Shown here: positions 1 through 9,552 of the stretch, piece after piece
Layout of the letters: the number at the start of each line of letters is the position of its first letter
Position numbering within the stretch: position 1 is the first letter of the stretch
Notes under the pieces: generated by a model
What the model saw: the letters and a program-made list of their open reading frames with translations, nothing else
Databases searched by the model: none
What the model was told of the DNA's origin: nothing
Source: Bacteroidota bacterium
GTDB taxonomy: Bacteria > Bacteroidota > Bacteroidia > Chitinophagales > LD1
Direction of reading: 5' to 3'
Assembly: GCA_947475165.1 (NCBI GenBank)
Contig: CANJLD010000005.1
Span: forward strand, 62,001-126,000
DNA length: 64,000 nucleotides
Position numbers and translations under genes: made by a program

Positions 1-789
1 GGTAATGGTTGTTATGCTACCAGTAATATTATTACAGTGAATGTTCTTGCCAGTCCGGATGCTTCTATTATTGCTCAACCGGCAAGTGCTTGCGAAGGAG
101 ATACGATTCACCTGATGGCACAAACTGATACGAGCGTTCATCTATTTATCTGGCTACTAAACGGAGTTTCTACGAATGACTCTGCATTAACTACGAATGC
201 TTTAACCAACGGAATATATACATTGATTGTAAGGAACTCCTCGAGTTGCTACGATACAAGCAGCAAGAATGTTTTCTTTAAACCACTGCCCCAAGTTACG
301 CTGAGCGGAAACCCTGATGCCATCTGCAACAATTCCGGTTCTTTTACATTAACCGGTGGCAGCCCAGCGGGTGGAACTTATTCAGGTGCTGGCATTACCG
401 GCAATTCCTTTAACCCTACAAGTGCCGGTGCGGGAACGCATGTAGTTACTTATACCTATACCGATACTACTTATTTCTGCTCTAATACTGCAACCGAAAA
501 TATTTTGGTAAACTCTTGTACAGTTGTGGAAGATTTGAATGAAGCAAGCCTGATTACGCTCTATCCAAACCCGGTGAACGATTTGCTTACGATTGAATCA
601 CCTTTGTTTGATAACAGCAATTTGAGTGTAACTGTTTTTGATGTAACCGGTAAGCAACAAACTATTAACTACAAACTGCAAGCCGGTAGAGTTACTCTTC
701 GCACAGATGTCCTTTCTGCCGGTAGCTATTGGATAAGGGTAAATGCAAATGGAAAAGAACTTAGCAGAAAATTTGTGAAAGTTGATTGA
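1..789 (+). CDS. C-terminal part of a T9SS-secreted adhesin-like protein (5-prime truncated by window)
   Basis: The frame is open from the first base, so the gene starts upstream of the window. The visible part reads as Ig/PKD-like beta-rich repeats full of Thr, Ser, Asn and Gly, with paired cysteines and a GGSPAGGTYSG-type stretch. It ends in a typical T9SS type A sorting domain over the last 75 or so residues (LYPNPVNDLLTIES, VFDVTGK, LSAGSYWIRV, final KFVKVD). Proteins with this tail are exported across the outer membrane and anchored or released after the tail is cleaved. The catalytic or binding part, if any, lies outside the window, so no specific function can be given. Confidence 0.85.
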   Translation, partial: GNGCYATSNIITVNVLASPDASIIAQPASACEGDTIHLMAQTDTSVHLFIWLLNGVSTNDSALTTNALTNGIYTLIVRNSSSCYDTSSKNVFFKPLPQVTLSGNPDAICNNSGSFTLTGGSPAGGTYSGAGITGNSFNPTSAGAGTHVVTYTYTDTTYFCSNTATENILVNSCTVVEDLNEASLITLYPNPVNDLLTIESPLFDNSNLSVTVFDVTGKQQTINYKLQAGRVTLRTDVLSAGSYWIRVNANGKELSRKFVKVD

Positions 790-805
790 GTAGTCGTTTT
801 ATGTT

Positions 806-846
806 GGAGATTGCTTCGGTCGCAGAGCCTCCCTCGCAATGACGAC
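806..846. repeat. Dispersed palindromic repeat, GATTGCTTC...GCAATGACG family
   Basis: This copy runs GGAGATTGCTTCGGTCG to CTCGCAATGACGA. Related copies lie at 45036-45066, 45141-45180 and, as an inverted pair, at 63719-63803. All are intergenic. This resembles a REP-like element widespread in Bacteroidetes genomes; I see no transposase. Confidence 0.75.
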
Positions 847-861
847 AGTTTGTATAAAAAA

Positions 862-898
862 GAAAAAGCCTCCCGGTCATAACTCGTGAGGCTTTTTC
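862..898. terminator. Bidirectional intrinsic terminator
   Basis: An 11-bp stem GAAAAAGCCTC/GAGGCTTTTTC has A-rich and T-rich flanks, so it can work on both strands. It sits between the plus-strand sorting-domain gene ending at 789 and the minus-strand gene ending at 941, as expected for convergent genes. Confidence 0.8.
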
Positions 899-908
899 TT
901 TTCAACTG

Positions 909-930
909 TTGTTGGTCAGGCGACCAACAA
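909..930. repeat. Short palindrome TTGTTGGTC-N4-GACCAACAA
   Basis: A perfect 9-bp stem. A near-identical palindrome lies at 58356-58380 and a longer relative (GTTGTTGGTG...CACCAACAAC) at 12344-12390. Probably a small dispersed inverted-repeat family. Confidence 0.6.
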
Positions 931-940
931 AGGCATATAA

Positions 941-1459
941 TTATTCGCTGATAGCTGCAAAGGCTGATGCGGGAACGCTTACTGTAACGTTCTCAATTTT
1001 CCCTTGAATAGCAATGGCATCATCGTTTGATTGAAATGCGCCTGCTGATTGTGCCTGGCAATCGAAAGATGCGCTGATTACAAAGCTCTTCTTATCGCTG
1101 CTCCATTCAAATTTGGTAACATTCATAGTAGTAGCTTCCGGAACGTTCTGAAATTTCTTTCCGTCTAATTCATACGAAATTCCTTTTACCAGAATATCGC
1201 CTACTTCGTTCAGTTTATATTCTACATTAATTTTTTGCGGTTGTGCAGAACCGTCTGCGCTCTTTAAATCGGTACCGGTGAAAGTTAGCACGGCTGTTTT
1301 GGTGCCGGTTAACTGTGCGGTGTAAGCGTTGCCTGCTGAAACAAAACTATGACCTGCAACCTGTGCGGTGATAGGTGCTTGTGGTGTTTCGGTTGTTTTA
1401 AAAGATTGAAATGAAAATGCTGCTGCAAGTAATACTACAAAGGTTGATGACTTTTTCAT
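941..1459 (-). CDS. Small secreted protein, member A of a four-paralogue family
   Basis: A 172-residue protein with a signal peptide (residues 1 to about 20). I do not recognise a named domain. It shares an architecture with the proteins at 1619-2128, 56991-57587 and 57666-58259: an N-terminal YTAQL segment, a LTFTGTDL-type strand, an INVEY strand, a P-E loop, then a KFEWSSDKKSFVISASFDCQ block and a final VSVPASAF strand. The pattern suggests a compact beta-sandwich exported to the periplasm or surface. There is no lipobox cysteine. The start at 1459 gives the signal peptide directly. It lies just downstream of its tandem paralogue, with a terminator between them, so the two are probably separate transcripts. 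Function unknown. Confidence 0.8.
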   Translation of the reverse strand: MKKSSTFVVLLAAAFSFQSFKTTETPQAPITAQVAGHSFVSAGNAYTAQLTGTKTAVLTFTGTDLKSADGSAQPQKINVEYKLNEVGDILVKGISYELDGKKFQNVPEATTMNVTKFEWSSDKKSFVISASFDCQAQSAGAFQSNDDAIAIQGKIENVTVSVPASAFAAISE

Positions 1460-1570
1460 GATTGCTTTTTTGTTTGGTTTAGTTATTTAATGCTCTACTA
1501 TACGGGGGTGTTTTTATTAAGATTCGTTTTGCCCCTCCCCTTTACGGGTGAGGCTCTACTTAAAAGAAAA

Positions 1571-1598
1571 GGCTTCGCGCTCTTACAGTGCGAAGCCC
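1571..1598 (-). terminator. Intrinsic terminator after paralogue B
   Basis: GGCTTCGC/GCGAAGCC stem, followed on the minus strand by TTTTCTTTTA. It lies about 20 bp beyond the stop of the gene at 1619-2128. Confidence 0.75.
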
Positions 1599-1618
1599 TT
1601 CTTATATTTTATCTGAAA

Positions 1619-2128
1619 TTACTCAGTGATGGTAGCTACGTCTTCGGTTGACACATCTACTTTTACGTTTTCGATGCTGCCTTGTATGCCGATGATACCT
1701 TCAAACATTTCTGATGTTTGTGGTTTTTGAACCTGACAATCGAAGTTAGCGGTAAGCACTAAACTTTTTTTGTCTTTGCTCCATTCAATCTTAGATATAT
1801 TAGGAAGAGCGGTGCCCGGTATGTTGTAAAATTTTTGCTCGTTGAATTCCAACACTACGCTTTTAACTACTGCCTGTCCATCGGTAATGGTGTATTCCAC
1901 ATTCAGTTTTTGTGCGTGTGGTTTACCTTGCTGGTCGTAAATATCATTACCATAAAACGTAACGATGGCTGTTTTCCCGTCAGCACTTAGTTGTGCGGTG
2001 TATTTGCTGTTCTTCTTTAAATCGAATTTGCAGCCGTCAATTTTTGCAGTGAATGGCGATTTACCGGTACCGGCATTAGAAAAAAGAATTACTGCGCAAA
2101 GCGAAAGAAGTAGAGATAGTTTTTTCAT
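1619..2128 (-). CDS. Small secreted protein, member B of the four-paralogue family
   Basis: A 169-residue protein starting at 2128, where MKKLSLLLSL opens a clear signal peptide; the frame is open further upstream but that extension would bury the signal peptide. It has the family blocks KYTAQLSADGKTAIVTFYGND, LNVEYTI, FYNIPGT, SKIEWSKDKKSLVLTANFDCQ and VKVDV. The SKIEW...FDCQ core is the best conserved part among the four copies. Likely periplasmic or surface-exposed beta-rich protein; function unknown. It is followed by its own terminator and then paralogue A, a tandem duplication. Confidence 0.8.
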   Translation of the reverse strand: MKKLSLLLSLCAVILFSNAGTGKSPFTAKIDGCKFDLKKNSKYTAQLSADGKTAIVTFYGNDIYDQQGKPHAQKLNVEYTITDGQAVVKSVVLEFNEQKFYNIPGTALPNISKIEWSKDKKSLVLTANFDCQVQKPQTSEMFEGIIGIQGSIENVKVDVSTEDVATITE

Positions 2129-2235
2129 GATTGAGTTTTGTTGAATGATGTGGTATCTGTTACGCAAACATCTTTTCAAATGATTCAATCACCGGTGGTT
2201 TAATAACAAAGCGGGAATTGTTTGGTCTATTAAAA

Positions 2236-2268
2236 AAAGATGCCATCGCTTTGAGCGATGGCATCTTT
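2236..2268. terminator. Intrinsic terminator, stem AAAGATGCCATCGCT
   Basis: A perfect 15-bp stem with a 3-nt loop, just beyond the stop of the minus-strand gene ending at 2275. The inner stem GATGCCATCGCT recurs exactly in the terminator at 25383-25427. Confidence 0.8.
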
Positions 2269-2274
2269 AGCAGT

Positions 2275-3768
2275 TCAACTCTTTTTCTGAAAACGGAAAT
2301 CGCCTTTCTTACAAATTTTAAAGTAAGGTATAGTTAATTTTAAGTTGGCATGTATATCGGCATTGTACATATACTTCTTGGCAAACAGACCAAGTAAGTC
2401 TTGTGTGCCTATAGTAAGCGGACCTAAACGAAGTGTTGTTCCTAAACTGAAATTGCCCATTACATCATACGATAGCGGAACATACACACCAATCCATTTG
2501 TTCTCGTATTTCGGTGTTACCGCAAACGTAGTTACATGATGCACCATGCGTTGTTGTGGCGACATGTTTGGGGCTATCATGGCAGTAAAGGTTACACCAA
2601 AATCGTTGTGGATGTAGTAGTCTACAAACAGGTTGAAACGCGTGGGCAGTATGATGGTGAAAAACCTGCTGCTGTTTTTTACTTCAAAGCGCGCGCTGAT
2701 GGTATCGTCAATACTTTGTAAGCCATCGAGAAAGTTGGCGTTGCCTACATCCCAGTTGCGGATATCGGCATAAAAATCTTTACTGTTACTGCTGCGCTTG
2801 AACCGGAGTGCGCTCATATCTATTATAGATAAACCAGCTGCGAGTTTGTAATGTTTTTTAGTGCTGAAGGGTTCGCACTGGCAATCCATTTCTTCGTTTC
2901 TGCTGTTCTCGGGATTCCATTCATAAATAACACCAATGTCGGCTCCGGCTGTAATGGAACCGGCTTTAGATGCGAGCGCACTCTTCATAAAACTTCCAAA
3001 GCTTTGTGAATTTCCCTGCGAAGTAATCAGCCCATCGCTATAAGCATACTTTGCTTCGGTGTTGTAAATACTTAGCTGGTCGTACTCTGTCCATTGATAA
3101 TTCAGATTCTTTACATACCCGTAAGCACCGGCAATGGGTTGAAGCAGTTTGAAAGTTCCGCCAACTTTAATCAAATGCTGACCTTTGTTATAAGCCACAC
3201 GCGAGTAGGTAAGCCCGAAGTCGTTCCACACCGCGCTTTTTAGCGAGAGGTTGCCGTTGTATAATTCGCGGTTTAAATAATTGGTGGCGGCTTGTGCATC
3301 GGCACCTAAACCTAAGTAGGCAGTGCGTGCAAAAATTTCGGATATGTTATCGGCATTGAAGACCGCATTGGCATGATAGCTGAAACCAATGGCGTTCAAA
3401 TTTCTATTCCGTTTTGGACCAAATGAAAACATAAACGAAAGCGGACCCTGCACCTGCGCACCAAAGTAACCACGCTTGTCTTTGCCGTTTACGCGCTCGT
3501 GCATGTATTGCGCCTGAAAGTTTGCGCTGCCAAACAGCGAAGGACGAAACAGCGGCTTGCGGTTCATGCCTACATAATTGTTGTTGAAAGTTGCCGCCAC
3601 ACCTATCAGGTTTATATCAACCATAAAAGGACTGTTGGCAATGGCGGGGTTGTGGTTTACGTTGGTAATGCCTCCGTAATTACTTCCGCGCAGGCCAATA
3701 AAGAATTGTGCGTTTGCCGCAAACCCGCAGAGCAGGATTGACATGAGCATGACTTTACTTTTATTCAT
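2275..3768 (-). CDS. Outer-membrane beta-barrel-like protein, DUF5723-type
   Basis: A 497-residue protein with a signal peptide ending at FAANAQ (about residue 21). It begins FIGLRGSNYGGITNVNHNPA, the opening I associate with the Bacteroidetes DUF5723 family of large outer-membrane proteins. Alternating hydrophobic and polar strands with aromatic girdle residues run through the rest (for example FSFGPKRNRN and GPLTIGTQDLLG), and the NPA motif near the N-terminus is also seen in PorV/FadL-like barrels. No catalytic motif is visible. Substrate and role are unknown. The gene stands alone, with its own terminator downstream and a 249-bp gap upstream. Confidence 0.7.
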   Translation of the reverse strand: MNKSKVMLMSILLCGFAANAQFFIGLRGSNYGGITNVNHNPAIANSPFMVDINLIGVAATFNNNYVGMNRKPLFRPSLFGSANFQAQYMHERVNGKDKRGYFGAQVQGPLSFMFSFGPKRNRNLNAIGFSYHANAVFNADNISEIFARTAYLGLGADAQAATNYLNRELYNGNLSLKSAVWNDFGLTYSRVAYNKGQHLIKVGGTFKLLQPIAGAYGYVKNLNYQWTEYDQLSIYNTEAKYAYSDGLITSQGNSQSFGSFMKSALASKAGSITAGADIGVIYEWNPENSRNEEMDCQCEPFSTKKHYKLAAGLSIIDMSALRFKRSSNSKDFYADIRNWDVGNANFLDGLQSIDDTISARFEVKNSSRFFTIILPTRFNLFVDYYIHNDFGVTFTAMIAPNMSPQQRMVHHVTTFAVTPKYENKWIGVYVPLSYDVMGNFSLGTTLRLGPLTIGTQDLLGLFAKKYMYNADIHANLKLTIPYFKICKKGDFRFQKKS

Positions 3769-3886
3769 AACGTTTAGGTTTATGGTGAATAAAAGTCAAA
3801 AGTGTATCATAGCTGGCGTGTGTGTATTTGTATATGTAACGCGCGGTGTTTGGGTTTTAGTATGTGAGTGGGTGAAAATTTAGTAA

Positions 3887-3962
3887 GTAAAGTTTGCCAT
3901 GCCCTTCGCAACGTTAAAATAATGGTGGTAAAAGTTTACCATGCCCTTCGCAACGTTAAAAA
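3887..3962. repeat. Two direct repeats of about 33 bp
   Basis: The segment GTAAAGTTTGCCATGCCCTT... at 3887-3919 recurs almost unchanged at 3928-3962 (GTAAAAGTTTACCATGCCC...), with identical CATGCCCTTCGCAACGTTAAAA cores of which I quote only the ends. It lies upstream of the minus-strand gene at 2275-3768 and could be a duplicated regulatory segment or a repeat remnant. Confidence 0.7.
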
Positions 3963-4017
3963 GCCATTAGGCACATTCGACTATATCCGCTTAGAAAGTG
4001 GCATAAAGATGAATATC

Positions 4018-6843
4018 TTACTTCTTATTATACTTAATAGTATAAGTAACAGTAAGCAGCAGGTAACGCTGCAAAACTTTCGACTTTGAATCTTCCACAT
4101 ACGTTTCGGTAACGCTGCGGGTAATTCCGCTGTTTTGGTTTAAAATGTCATTCACGCTTAACCGCACATCCAGGCTTTGGTCTTTCAGGAATTTATAGCC
4201 GAGTGCCGCGTTCCATAAAAAGATGTTCTGATTATAACCCTGCGATACGCCCGCATAAAGCGTGTTCTGCAAACCGGTGTTAAACACAAAGCCTTTCCAG
4301 AACTGCCAGTTGAAACGCACATTGGCATTGTGCTGATAGTAATTGTTATTGGAAGAAGTTTGCAGCGTGTTCTGCACTATATTATATGTGCCCATGTAGC
4401 TGATGGTAAAATCTATCTTCTCGCTGATGTTGCTGCCGAGCGTAACACCCCCGTTCACCGCATAGGTGTTCGACAGGTTTTGCAGATTATTAATAAGGCT
4501 TGGTGTGCGCGTGTAACTAAAGCCCGCGTTAAAATTCAGATTGCTTTTAATTTTGGTAACCGGTAAGCCGTAAGTGAAAAAACTGTTTGCACTCCAACTG
4601 CCGTTTATGTTAACCGGTTTGGTTAGCTGCGAACCTTTGTGCAGCGTAACTAAACTGTTCAGCGCAGTATCGTTAGCCGCAATAAAAGTAGAATTGCCTA
4701 TATAATTCTGCGTGTAATTAGACGAAGCAAAAGCGAAAAACGATTGCGCGGTCTTCGCATTTGTAAAACCGTAACGCACCATTGCAAAATGACTGTATGA
4801 TTGTTTTAAATCAGAATTACCGGTGCTTAGCAAAAGCGGATTGCTGTTATCAATTACACTTTGTAGTTGTGTAATAGTAGGGGCATTGGTTGAGGTGCGG
4901 TAAACAATGCGGATGTTGCTGGAGTTCTTAAACTTGTAATTGAACATAGCAGCAGGCAAAATACTATAGAAATTTCTTCGCGTATCATAAGCATACGGAA
5001 AAACACTCTTACCGGTGAGCAAAGCATACTGCCCGCTTACACCAAACGATAAATTAAACTGCTCGCCTTTTATGCGGTAACCGACAGAAGCCTTATGCGT
5101 CATGTAATCGTTATCGTATTTATTCGAAAGCACCGTATCGAGCTTCGAATAGGTTTTCGCTATTGTATCGCGGTTAAAAGTTTCCTTGTCGGCTTTGTTC
5201 CAGGTGTAAGATGGCTCGTAACTCAATTGCACAATACCGGTTTTGCCGGCCGGTTCGGTGTAACTGATATTGCCGTTTACTTTATAGCTGGTGCCAATGG
5301 TGTTTGCCTGTTGGTCAATAGTCGCAGAATCACTTACATTCTGAAAAGAGTTAAGCGCGTTCTGCGAACTGTTACCGGTTTTGTTGTGAATGGTAGTTCC
5401 TGCATTAACCGAAAGCGTGCGATACAACTTTCTGAATTTATGCTGCCACAAAAAATCGCCCGACACATTGTAACCGGTGCTGTTGGAAGTGTAATTACTC
5501 AGCGTGCGGCTGAGCAGTTCTGCTTGCACAATAGTGCTTTCTCCGGCAATGCTGTTGGTCTGTTTATTTTGCTGATAACTGAATTTAGGAGTAAAGATGA
5601 AGTTGTTCATGGAGTCTGCTAGGTATTCTAAGCGGAGGTTCACACGATGGTTCATGTTATTAGCAGTAGTTGTATTACTCTCATTGTAATAAGTAGAACT
5701 GTCACCGGCATTAAAATACTGGCGGGTTAAATCAGTGCCGTTTATATTGTTACTTAGGTTGAAGAAATAGCTGCCGGTTATCTTCAGATTTTTCTTTATC
5801 CCTAACACATCGGTATAATTCAAGCCCACCGAATGTGTAGCAGAAATACCACCGGTTTGTCCCACCATAAAATTATTGGCAGCATTGTTTCCCCAGTTTC
5901 CTCCACCGCCTCCGCGGTTGCCGCCTCTGTTGCCACCGGGTCCGCCCATACCTCCACCTCTTCCACCCGATGATGAACCGGTAACACCCAACAAATCCTG
6001 CATAGCAAAATTCTGCACGTTCACATTGTTGCTCATACCAATCAGCGATAAACGCCTGCTACCATCCAGATAATTAATACTTGCACCGGCAGAATATCGA
6101 GAATCAGTTAAGTAACCGTAACCGGCATACACTTTACCGAACACACCTTTGTTCATTCCCTTCTTGGTCATAATGTTCATCGCCTTCTGCGAGTTGCCGT
6201 CATCAAAACCTGTAAAGAAACTCTGGTCGCTCATCTGGTCGAATATCTGCACGCGGTCAACAATATCACCGGGAAGGTTCTTCATAGCCAGCGCGGCATC
6301 ATCACCAAAATACTCTTTGCCGTCAATCAATACTTTCTTTACCTGCTCGCCTTGCGCTTTTATTGTTCCATTCTCGTTGGTAATGCCGGGCATCTTGGTT
6401 ACCAGGTCTTCCACATTCGCATCCTTATTTGTTTTGTAAGAAGCAGCGTTGTATTCAGTAGTGTCATTCTTTTGCTCCACTCGCACTGCATTCTCCACCA
6501 CATTTACTTCCTTTAAAGTGGTAGAATTTTTAGCCATGTTAACCTTGCCCAGATGTTTATCTGCATCGTTTACAAACACCTGCTGTTCTTTCAAAGTATA
6601 ACCTATGTAATTAAACTGTAACCGGTAAAGCCCTTTCGAAAGATTGGCGAACTCAAACCTACCGCTGTCATCAGCAGCAATGCCCTGCCACTGTGCAGAA
6701 TCAGCTACCGGAATAAGTTTTATAACAGCACCGGCTAAAGGCGAATTATCATCGGTATCAAGAATAAAGCCGTCAATTTTATTTTGCGCAAAGGCAGAAG
6801 AAACAAGCAGGCATAAAAGCAACAGCGCAAAGGCATTTTTCAT
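4018..6843 (-). CDS. TonB-receptor-like outer-membrane protein (carboxypeptidase-regulatory domain, plug, OMP_b-brl_3-type barrel)
   Basis: A 941-residue protein. In order: signal peptide (1 to about 19, ending SSAFAQ), a carboxypeptidase-regulatory-like domain (about 21-105, with SPLAGAVIKL and YIGYTLKEQQV), a plug-like domain (about 115-215, with DVEDLVTKMPGI and LIDGKEYFGDDA), then a long beta-barrel. A glycine-rich insertion at about 288-325 (GGRGGGMGGPGGN type) separates the plug from the barrel and would form a flexible extracellular or periplasmic loop. The family is often called outer membrane beta-barrel protein and lacks a clear TonB box. It is likely an outer-membrane transporter or surface receptor; the substrate is not evident, and no SusD-like partner is adjacent. 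Confidence 0.85.
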   Translation of the reverse strand: MKNAFALLLLCLLVSSAFAQNKIDGFILDTDDNSPLAGAVIKLIPVADSAQWQGIAADDSGRFEFANLSKGLYRLQFNYIGYTLKEQQVFVNDADKHLGKVNMAKNSTTLKEVNVVENAVRVEQKNDTTEYNAASYKTNKDANVEDLVTKMPGITNENGTIKAQGEQVKKVLIDGKEYFGDDAALAMKNLPGDIVDRVQIFDQMSDQSFFTGFDDGNSQKAMNIMTKKGMNKGVFGKVYAGYGYLTDSRYSAGASINYLDGSRRLSLIGMSNNVNVQNFAMQDLLGVTGSSSGGRGGGMGGPGGNRGGNRGGGGGNWGNNAANNFMVGQTGGISATHSVGLNYTDVLGIKKNLKITGSYFFNLSNNINGTDLTRQYFNAGDSSTYYNESNTTTANNMNHRVNLRLEYLADSMNNFIFTPKFSYQQNKQTNSIAGESTIVQAELLSRTLSNYTSNSTGYNVSGDFLWQHKFRKLYRTLSVNAGTTIHNKTGNSSQNALNSFQNVSDSATIDQQANTIGTSYKVNGNISYTEPAGKTGIVQLSYEPSYTWNKADKETFNRDTIAKTYSKLDTVLSNKYDNDYMTHKASVGYRIKGEQFNLSFGVSGQYALLTGKSVFPYAYDTRRNFYSILPAAMFNYKFKNSSNIRIVYRTSTNAPTITQLQSVIDNSNPLLLSTGNSDLKQSYSHFAMVRYGFTNAKTAQSFFAFASSNYTQNYIGNSTFIAANDTALNSLVTLHKGSQLTKPVNINGSWSANSFFTYGLPVTKIKSNLNFNAGFSYTRTPSLINNLQNLSNTYAVNGGVTLGSNISEKIDFTISYMGTYNIVQNTLQTSSNNNYYQHNANVRFNWQFWKGFVFNTGLQNTLYAGVSQGYNQNIFLWNAALGYKFLKDQSLDVRLSVNDILNQNSGITRSVTETYVEDSKSKVLQRYLLLTVTYTIKYNKK

Positions 6844-6940
6844 TGGGTGCGAATATGTGTCAGTTCAGTCAAAAGGCAGTAGTCTTTTTTGGAAAAGATA
6901 GGAAATAGTAATGAGTAACTATTTCAGAATATTAAAAACA

Positions 6941-6970
6941 AAAAAGGGAACTCGTTTGAGTTCCCTTTTT
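6941..6970. terminator. Bidirectional intrinsic terminator
   Basis: Stem AAAAAGGGAACTC/GAGTTCCCTTTTT with a GTTT loop, located just after the stop of the minus-strand gene at 6992-9466. Confidence 0.85.
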
Positions 6971-6991
6971 TTGTTTGATTATGCTTATTTA

Positions 6992-9466
6992 TTACTTGTG
7001 TGTAATAGTTAAGTGCTTAACAGTGCTTTCGTTCTTGCTTTGAATTTTTACTAAGTAAACTCCGTTAGCAGATGAAGAAAGGTCAAACTGCATGTTAGTT
7101 GTTCCAGCCTTGTAAGTAACCGGATTAACCACTGTTTCGCCAAGAATATTGTAAACAGTTACAGTTAACTCAGATGAAACATTGCCTTCTACAGTAATAG
7201 CCACCTTTCCGTTTGACGGGTTAGGAAACATATTAATTTGTTTTGACAAATCAAGGTCGTTGATTCCTGAAACGCAACCGGTAACAGTTACATCTTTACA
7301 AACCTGAACCGAAGTTCCGAAGCTGTTAGTAGCGGTAAGACATACATTATAAGTTCCGTTTCCGGCAAAAGTTTTTACAGGATTTTTAGAAGTAGAACCG
7401 CTTCCATCGCCAAAACTCCAGCTCCATGAAGCAGGAAGGTTAGCAGACAAATCCTGGAATTGCGCTTTGCAAGCGTTTACCGGGAAACTCCAAGTAAAGT
7501 CAGCTACCGGTGTAGCACCTACTATTACTGTGCGAACAACTGTATCGCTGTTACCAGCTGCATCAGTAGCAATGTAAATAACATCATAAACACCTACTAT
7601 AGATGTATCTGGAGCATTTTGAATAGTTGGAACAATTACACCATCTGTGCAATCGAAAGCAGTTGCGCTATCTTCAGTATAAAGTGTGTTCAACAGAATA
7701 GTTACAGTGTCGCTACCATTCAATGTAATGGAAGGAGCCACTTGGTCTAACGGTTGTGCAAAGTCAGATTCAGGAACATTCACGTTATCTACATACCAAA
7801 AAGCTGCCGGTTGATCTGATGAACCCAGACCAGTTGAAGGATCGTGGTTATAATCAACTTGAGTAAACACTATTGGCAAGTTGTAATTGTTTCCGTTCTT
7901 CAAACAAGTTTGACCAACTGTAGGATAGATAGAACCACCAAACACACCACCTTGTGTAGCTGATGTTTCACCTCCCCAAAGGCTATCGCCTTCAGTAATA
8001 TTCATTACCGGAGTCATTTTACCTGCTACTACATCAATAGCTCTTTCAAACAAATTCGGAATATCGTTATCGGTTGAACCTAAGAAATCCGCGTCAGATT
8101 CTGCCCAAAAGAAGAACAACTTGTGTGCATCCGGTGAACGAGAAATAAGCGGACGGTTATCCATAGTTTGTGCCGGATTATCGCCTGTAAATGTTCCTCT
8201 TAAAGTATTAATATCAGCTAAGTGAATTCCTTTCCACTCGCAACCTGCAATTGCAGTTGCATCGTAAGTAATATCCCAAACACCGTAACCGGCTGCCTGA
8301 ATAGAATATTCAGTTCCGCTACCGATTGTAGTTAACAAGTGTGGGTTACCGTTTACGTCAACACTTAAATCAGCATCGAAAGAAGTAGTTGGAACCATTG
8401 TAGCAGGGTCGCCATTTACCAAGAACGGGCTTAAGCTGCTTACCACTCCTTGAACTGCATCTAAATCAACACTAATAGCAGTTGACCAAGTAGCACCATA
8501 ATCGGTAGTTTTCCAGAAAGTAGGATCGTAAGTGCTATCTGCATCGGCAGTAATATCAGCTAAAGCAGAAACCCATCCGTATTGACCGGTTGGGTCGAAG
8601 GCGATATTAAATGCGGTAGCAGCAGATACTGTTGCACCGGCATTGTCCATATCCGCAAATGTTTGCGGTAAAGTTACAGAGTTCCAATCCACATCTCTTG
8701 TTACTGTATTCCAAACACCTTTCTGCACAATAACACCGGTAGTAATGGCATCGGCACCGGCAGTAAATGTTCCAGAGTAAGCGGCATTTACATTCCAAAA
8801 TACACCCGGAGCACCTTTGCACATTCCTGCTGCAATAGCTACGTGTTTGTTATTGATAGGGTCAATATGCACGTTGTAAGTAGATACATCTCCACTTAGT
8901 TTTCCTCTTCCGCGCATTTGTCCGCACCAAGTATTGTTATCGTGCCAAGTTCCTGCATAAATAAGGTGTGCGCTATCGGCAATAGTGTTTCCCGGTGTGT
9001 TATAAATAACAGCTTGAGGAAAACGACCACAAATAGTTTGGTTATCGATAGTACCGTTGTTGGTAATTGTACCAATATCGCTAGTCCAGGTAGTTCCGCG
9101 GTTTTTAGAAACATCATAACGGTAAGTTGCAATGTTTGAGGAAGGCAAAATAGCCGGGTCGCTACGGTGAATAAAGGTTACCAGGTTTAATGAGTCATAC
9201 ACATCAATCTGGTTACAACTTCCTTCAATAATGGTGAGCAAGTTACCTGCACTACCTATTCTTTGCGAGTGAAGAATAGAAGTAAGCGCGCGCGATGAAC
9301 TGCTTTGAGGATTATGCGGTGTAGCAGTATGATTGGTATTGTGCTGCATTACTACCGGCTTTTCTACCAGTGTGCTTACAGGTCTGCTATCGCGGTGCGA
9401 CAGTTGCTGTGCGCTTGCAAACATACCGGTTGTCAATAATGACAATAACAGTAAAAAATTTCTCAT
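6992..9466 (-). CDS. T9SS-secreted multidomain protein with DUF5011-like and PKD domains
   Basis: An 824-residue protein with a signal peptide (1-19). Residues about 70-560 contain repeated segments typical of BNR/sialidase-like propeller proteins (KNRGTTWTSDIG, KTTDYGATWSTAI), suggesting a beta-propeller. Then comes an Ig-like DUF5011/HYR-type domain (about 570-645, VAPSITLNG to DAAGNSDTVVR), a PKD domain (about 650-725, with WSWSFGDGSGSTSKNPVKTF) and a T9SS type A sorting domain (about 740-824, MFPNPSNGKVAITVEGN to KHLTITHK). It should be exported to the cell surface or medium. No catalytic residues are evident; a structural or adhesive role is plausible. Confidence 0.85.
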   Translation of the reverse strand: MRNFLLLLSLLTTGMFASAQQLSHRDSRPVSTLVEKPVVMQHNTNHTATPHNPQSSSSRALTSILHSQRIGSAGNLLTIIEGSCNQIDVYDSLNLVTFIHRSDPAILPSSNIATYRYDVSKNRGTTWTSDIGTITNNGTIDNQTICGRFPQAVIYNTPGNTIADSAHLIYAGTWHDNNTWCGQMRGRGKLSGDVSTYNVHIDPINNKHVAIAAGMCKGAPGVFWNVNAAYSGTFTAGADAITTGVIVQKGVWNTVTRDVDWNSVTLPQTFADMDNAGATVSAATAFNIAFDPTGQYGWVSALADITADADSTYDPTFWKTTDYGATWSTAISVDLDAVQGVVSSLSPFLVNGDPATMVPTTSFDADLSVDVNGNPHLLTTIGSGTEYSIQAAGYGVWDITYDATAIAGCEWKGIHLADINTLRGTFTGDNPAQTMDNRPLISRSPDAHKLFFFWAESDADFLGSTDNDIPNLFERAIDVVAGKMTPVMNITEGDSLWGGETSATQGGVFGGSIYPTVGQTCLKNGNNYNLPIVFTQVDYNHDPSTGLGSSDQPAAFWYVDNVNVPESDFAQPLDQVAPSITLNGSDTVTILLNTLYTEDSATAFDCTDGVIVPTIQNAPDTSIVGVYDVIYIATDAAGNSDTVVRTVIVGATPVADFTWSFPVNACKAQFQDLSANLPASWSWSFGDGSGSTSKNPVKTFAGNGTYNVCLTATNSFGTSVQVCKDVTVTGCVSGINDLDLSKQINMFPNPSNGKVAITVEGNVSSELTVTVYNILGETVVNPVTYKAGTTNMQFDLSSSANGVYLVKIQSKNESTVKHLTITHK

Positions 9467-9508
9467 TTTGATTGGTGGTTTTAATTTATAATTTTAAGAA
9501 TTGGACGC

Positions 9509-9516
9509 CAAAAGTA
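9509..9516 (-). promoter_or_regulatory. Bacteroidetes -7 promoter element TACTTTTG
   Basis: Read on the minus strand, TACTTTTG matches TAnnTTTG exactly and would start transcription about 35-40 nt upstream of the ATG at 9466. No clear -33 TTTG at the expected spacing. Confidence 0.5.
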
Positions 9517-9552
9517 ACCGAATTTCTGAATCGGTATTAAGAGAGTGTAAAT

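Noticed and set aside
3868-4089. Short plus-strand ORF across the 33-bp direct repeat
   Set aside because: It covers the repeat and runs into the antisense end of the outer-membrane protein gene; no start signal or recognisable product.
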